Made by a program: the position numbers and the translations under genes. Shown one piece after another: positions 32,387 through 32,797 of a stretch of DNA of 32,797 bases. The notes below the pieces were generated by a model, which was not told the DNA's origin, did not search any database, and saw nothing but the letters and a program-made list of their open reading frames with translations. Source of the stretch: Acetofilamentum sp. (GTDB lineage: Bacteria; Bacteroidota; Bacteroidia; Bacteroidales; DTU049); contig DYON01000003.1 in the NCBI GenBank assembly GCA_020720525.1, forward strand, positions 8,257 through 41,053, read 5' to 3'. Every line of letters begins with the position of its first letter. Positions within the stretch are counted from its first letter, which is position 1.

Positions 32387-32608
32387 TCAATTATTGGGAA
32401 TAGGCGCACCATATTTGGTGAGCGTTGTGGAGTCCTTTATGTCAACAGGAACACCATATTTGGTGTTGGGCTGGTTTTGATACGAGTCGGTCGGTGATCC
32501 GTATTTGGTGGTATGTAAATTGCGTTTACACGAAGAATTTAGCATGAATAAACACAACGCAGAAATGCTGAAAAGCAAAAAACGCCTTATACTTGTAAAC
32601 AACTTCAT
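32387..32608 (-). CDS. Small lipoprotein with three 15-residue TKYG repeats
   Basis: 73 residues from the ATG at 32608; the ORF track's earlier ATG overlaps the promoter. A basic, hydrophobic signal (MKLFTSIRRFLLFSISALCLFMLNSSC) ends in a possible lipobox with Cys27; the Asn at -3 is atypical. The mature part is almost only three repeats beginning TKYGSP, TKYGVP and TKYGAP, spaced exactly 15 residues apart, which appear in the DNA as CACCATATTTGGTG at a 45-bp interval. I do not recognise a named family. Probably a surface or periplasmic lipopeptide. It converges on the RNase H gene. Confidence 0.65.
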   Translation of the reverse strand: MKLFTSIRRFLLFSISALCLFMLNSSCKRNLHTTKYGSPTDSYQNQPNTKYGVPVDIKDSTTLTKYGAPIPNN

Positions 32609-32623
32609 GGCTTTTATTTTTGG

Positions 32624-32631
32624 CAAATGTA
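32624..32631 (-). promoter_or_regulatory. -7 box for the TKYG lipoprotein
   Basis: On the minus strand this reads TACATTTG, an exact TAnnTTTG match, 15 nt before the ATG at 32608. It supports the shorter start. Confidence 0.45.
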
Positions 32632-32797
32632 TTAAAAATATGGTTACTACTCAGCTGCGAATTCAACAATAAAATGTTTTGGTATAGGCGTTTAGACCGC
32701 TGTTGTTAGTTTTCTATTATTCAGCCTAATAGGCTCATTAAACACCATCCTTTTTAGGAGTAAATTGAATGTTGACCCCATCATGTACCTTCTGTTA

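Noticed and set aside
32640-32797. Possible end of another gene at the right edge
   Set aside because: Minus-strand frames give only short peptides before stops, one with a TAA at the window edge; nothing supports a gene without the next sequence. The AGCCTAATAGGCT hairpin has no T run.

Overview
This window looks like a chromosomal segment from a member of the Bacteroidetes, most plausibly an anaerobic Bacteroidales-type lineage. The evidence is two type IX secretion (T9SS) C-terminal sorting tails, many copies of the Bacteroidetes promoter -7 box TAnnTTTG just upstream of genes, SPII lipoproteins, a prolyl dipeptidyl peptidase, and the gene order rel/spoT-fur-purA. No tRNA, rRNA, CRISPR array, transposase or prophage gene was seen. 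The window is mostly an ordinary core and metabolic region.

Layout. 1-285: end of a T9SS-secreted protein. 384-1013: a small lipoprotein with its own terminator. 1111-1220 and 3491-3612: two copies of an intergenic inverted-repeat element sharing an identical 37-bp block. Between them, on the minus strand, lie ruvB and a YwqK/MORN-like plus OmpA-like protein. 3828-7458: a three-gene operon etfB-etfA-acyl-CoA dehydrogenase, whose EtfB carries the residues associated with electron-bifurcating (Bcd/Etf) flavoproteins. 7628-9808 (-): a DPP IV-type exopeptidase. 9809-10120: an intergenic region with a strong terminator that belongs to no visible gene, so a small RNA is possible. 10121-12893: a citrate lyase pair in which the acyl carrier protein (CitD) is fused to the N-terminus of CitE, followed by CitF. 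12980-21085 (-): a 2701-residue T9SS-secreted protein with a duplicated 550-residue CARDB-like/beta-helix module.

21256-29335 holds core genes: rel/spoT, a Fur-family regulator with a palindrome in its promoter, and a close-packed group purA, PepSY-like exported protein, OstA/LptA-like protein and VanW-family protein. 29361-29440 is a helically phased decamer array upstream of a short, tail-less single-stranded DNA-binding protein. The right end has a lipoprotein, an RlmL-type rRNA methyltransferase overlapping an RNase H1 with an N-terminal hybrid-binding domain, and a 73-residue lipoprotein with three exact 15-residue TKYG repeats.

How it fits together. The Etf/acyl-CoA dehydrogenase operon and citrate lyase suggest fermentative acid metabolism, with acetate and oxaloacetate from citrate and reduction of a short-chain enoyl-CoA. 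The secreted peptidase and T9SS proteins suggest protein or polymer use outside the cell. Rel and PurA are linked by ppGpp, which inhibits adenylosuccinate synthetase. The least explained items are the paired repeat elements, the decamer array at ssb, the orphan terminator, the CitD-CitE fusion and the apparent leaderless promoters of ruvB and the rlmL-like gene. All family calls are from reading the sequence; no searches were run.
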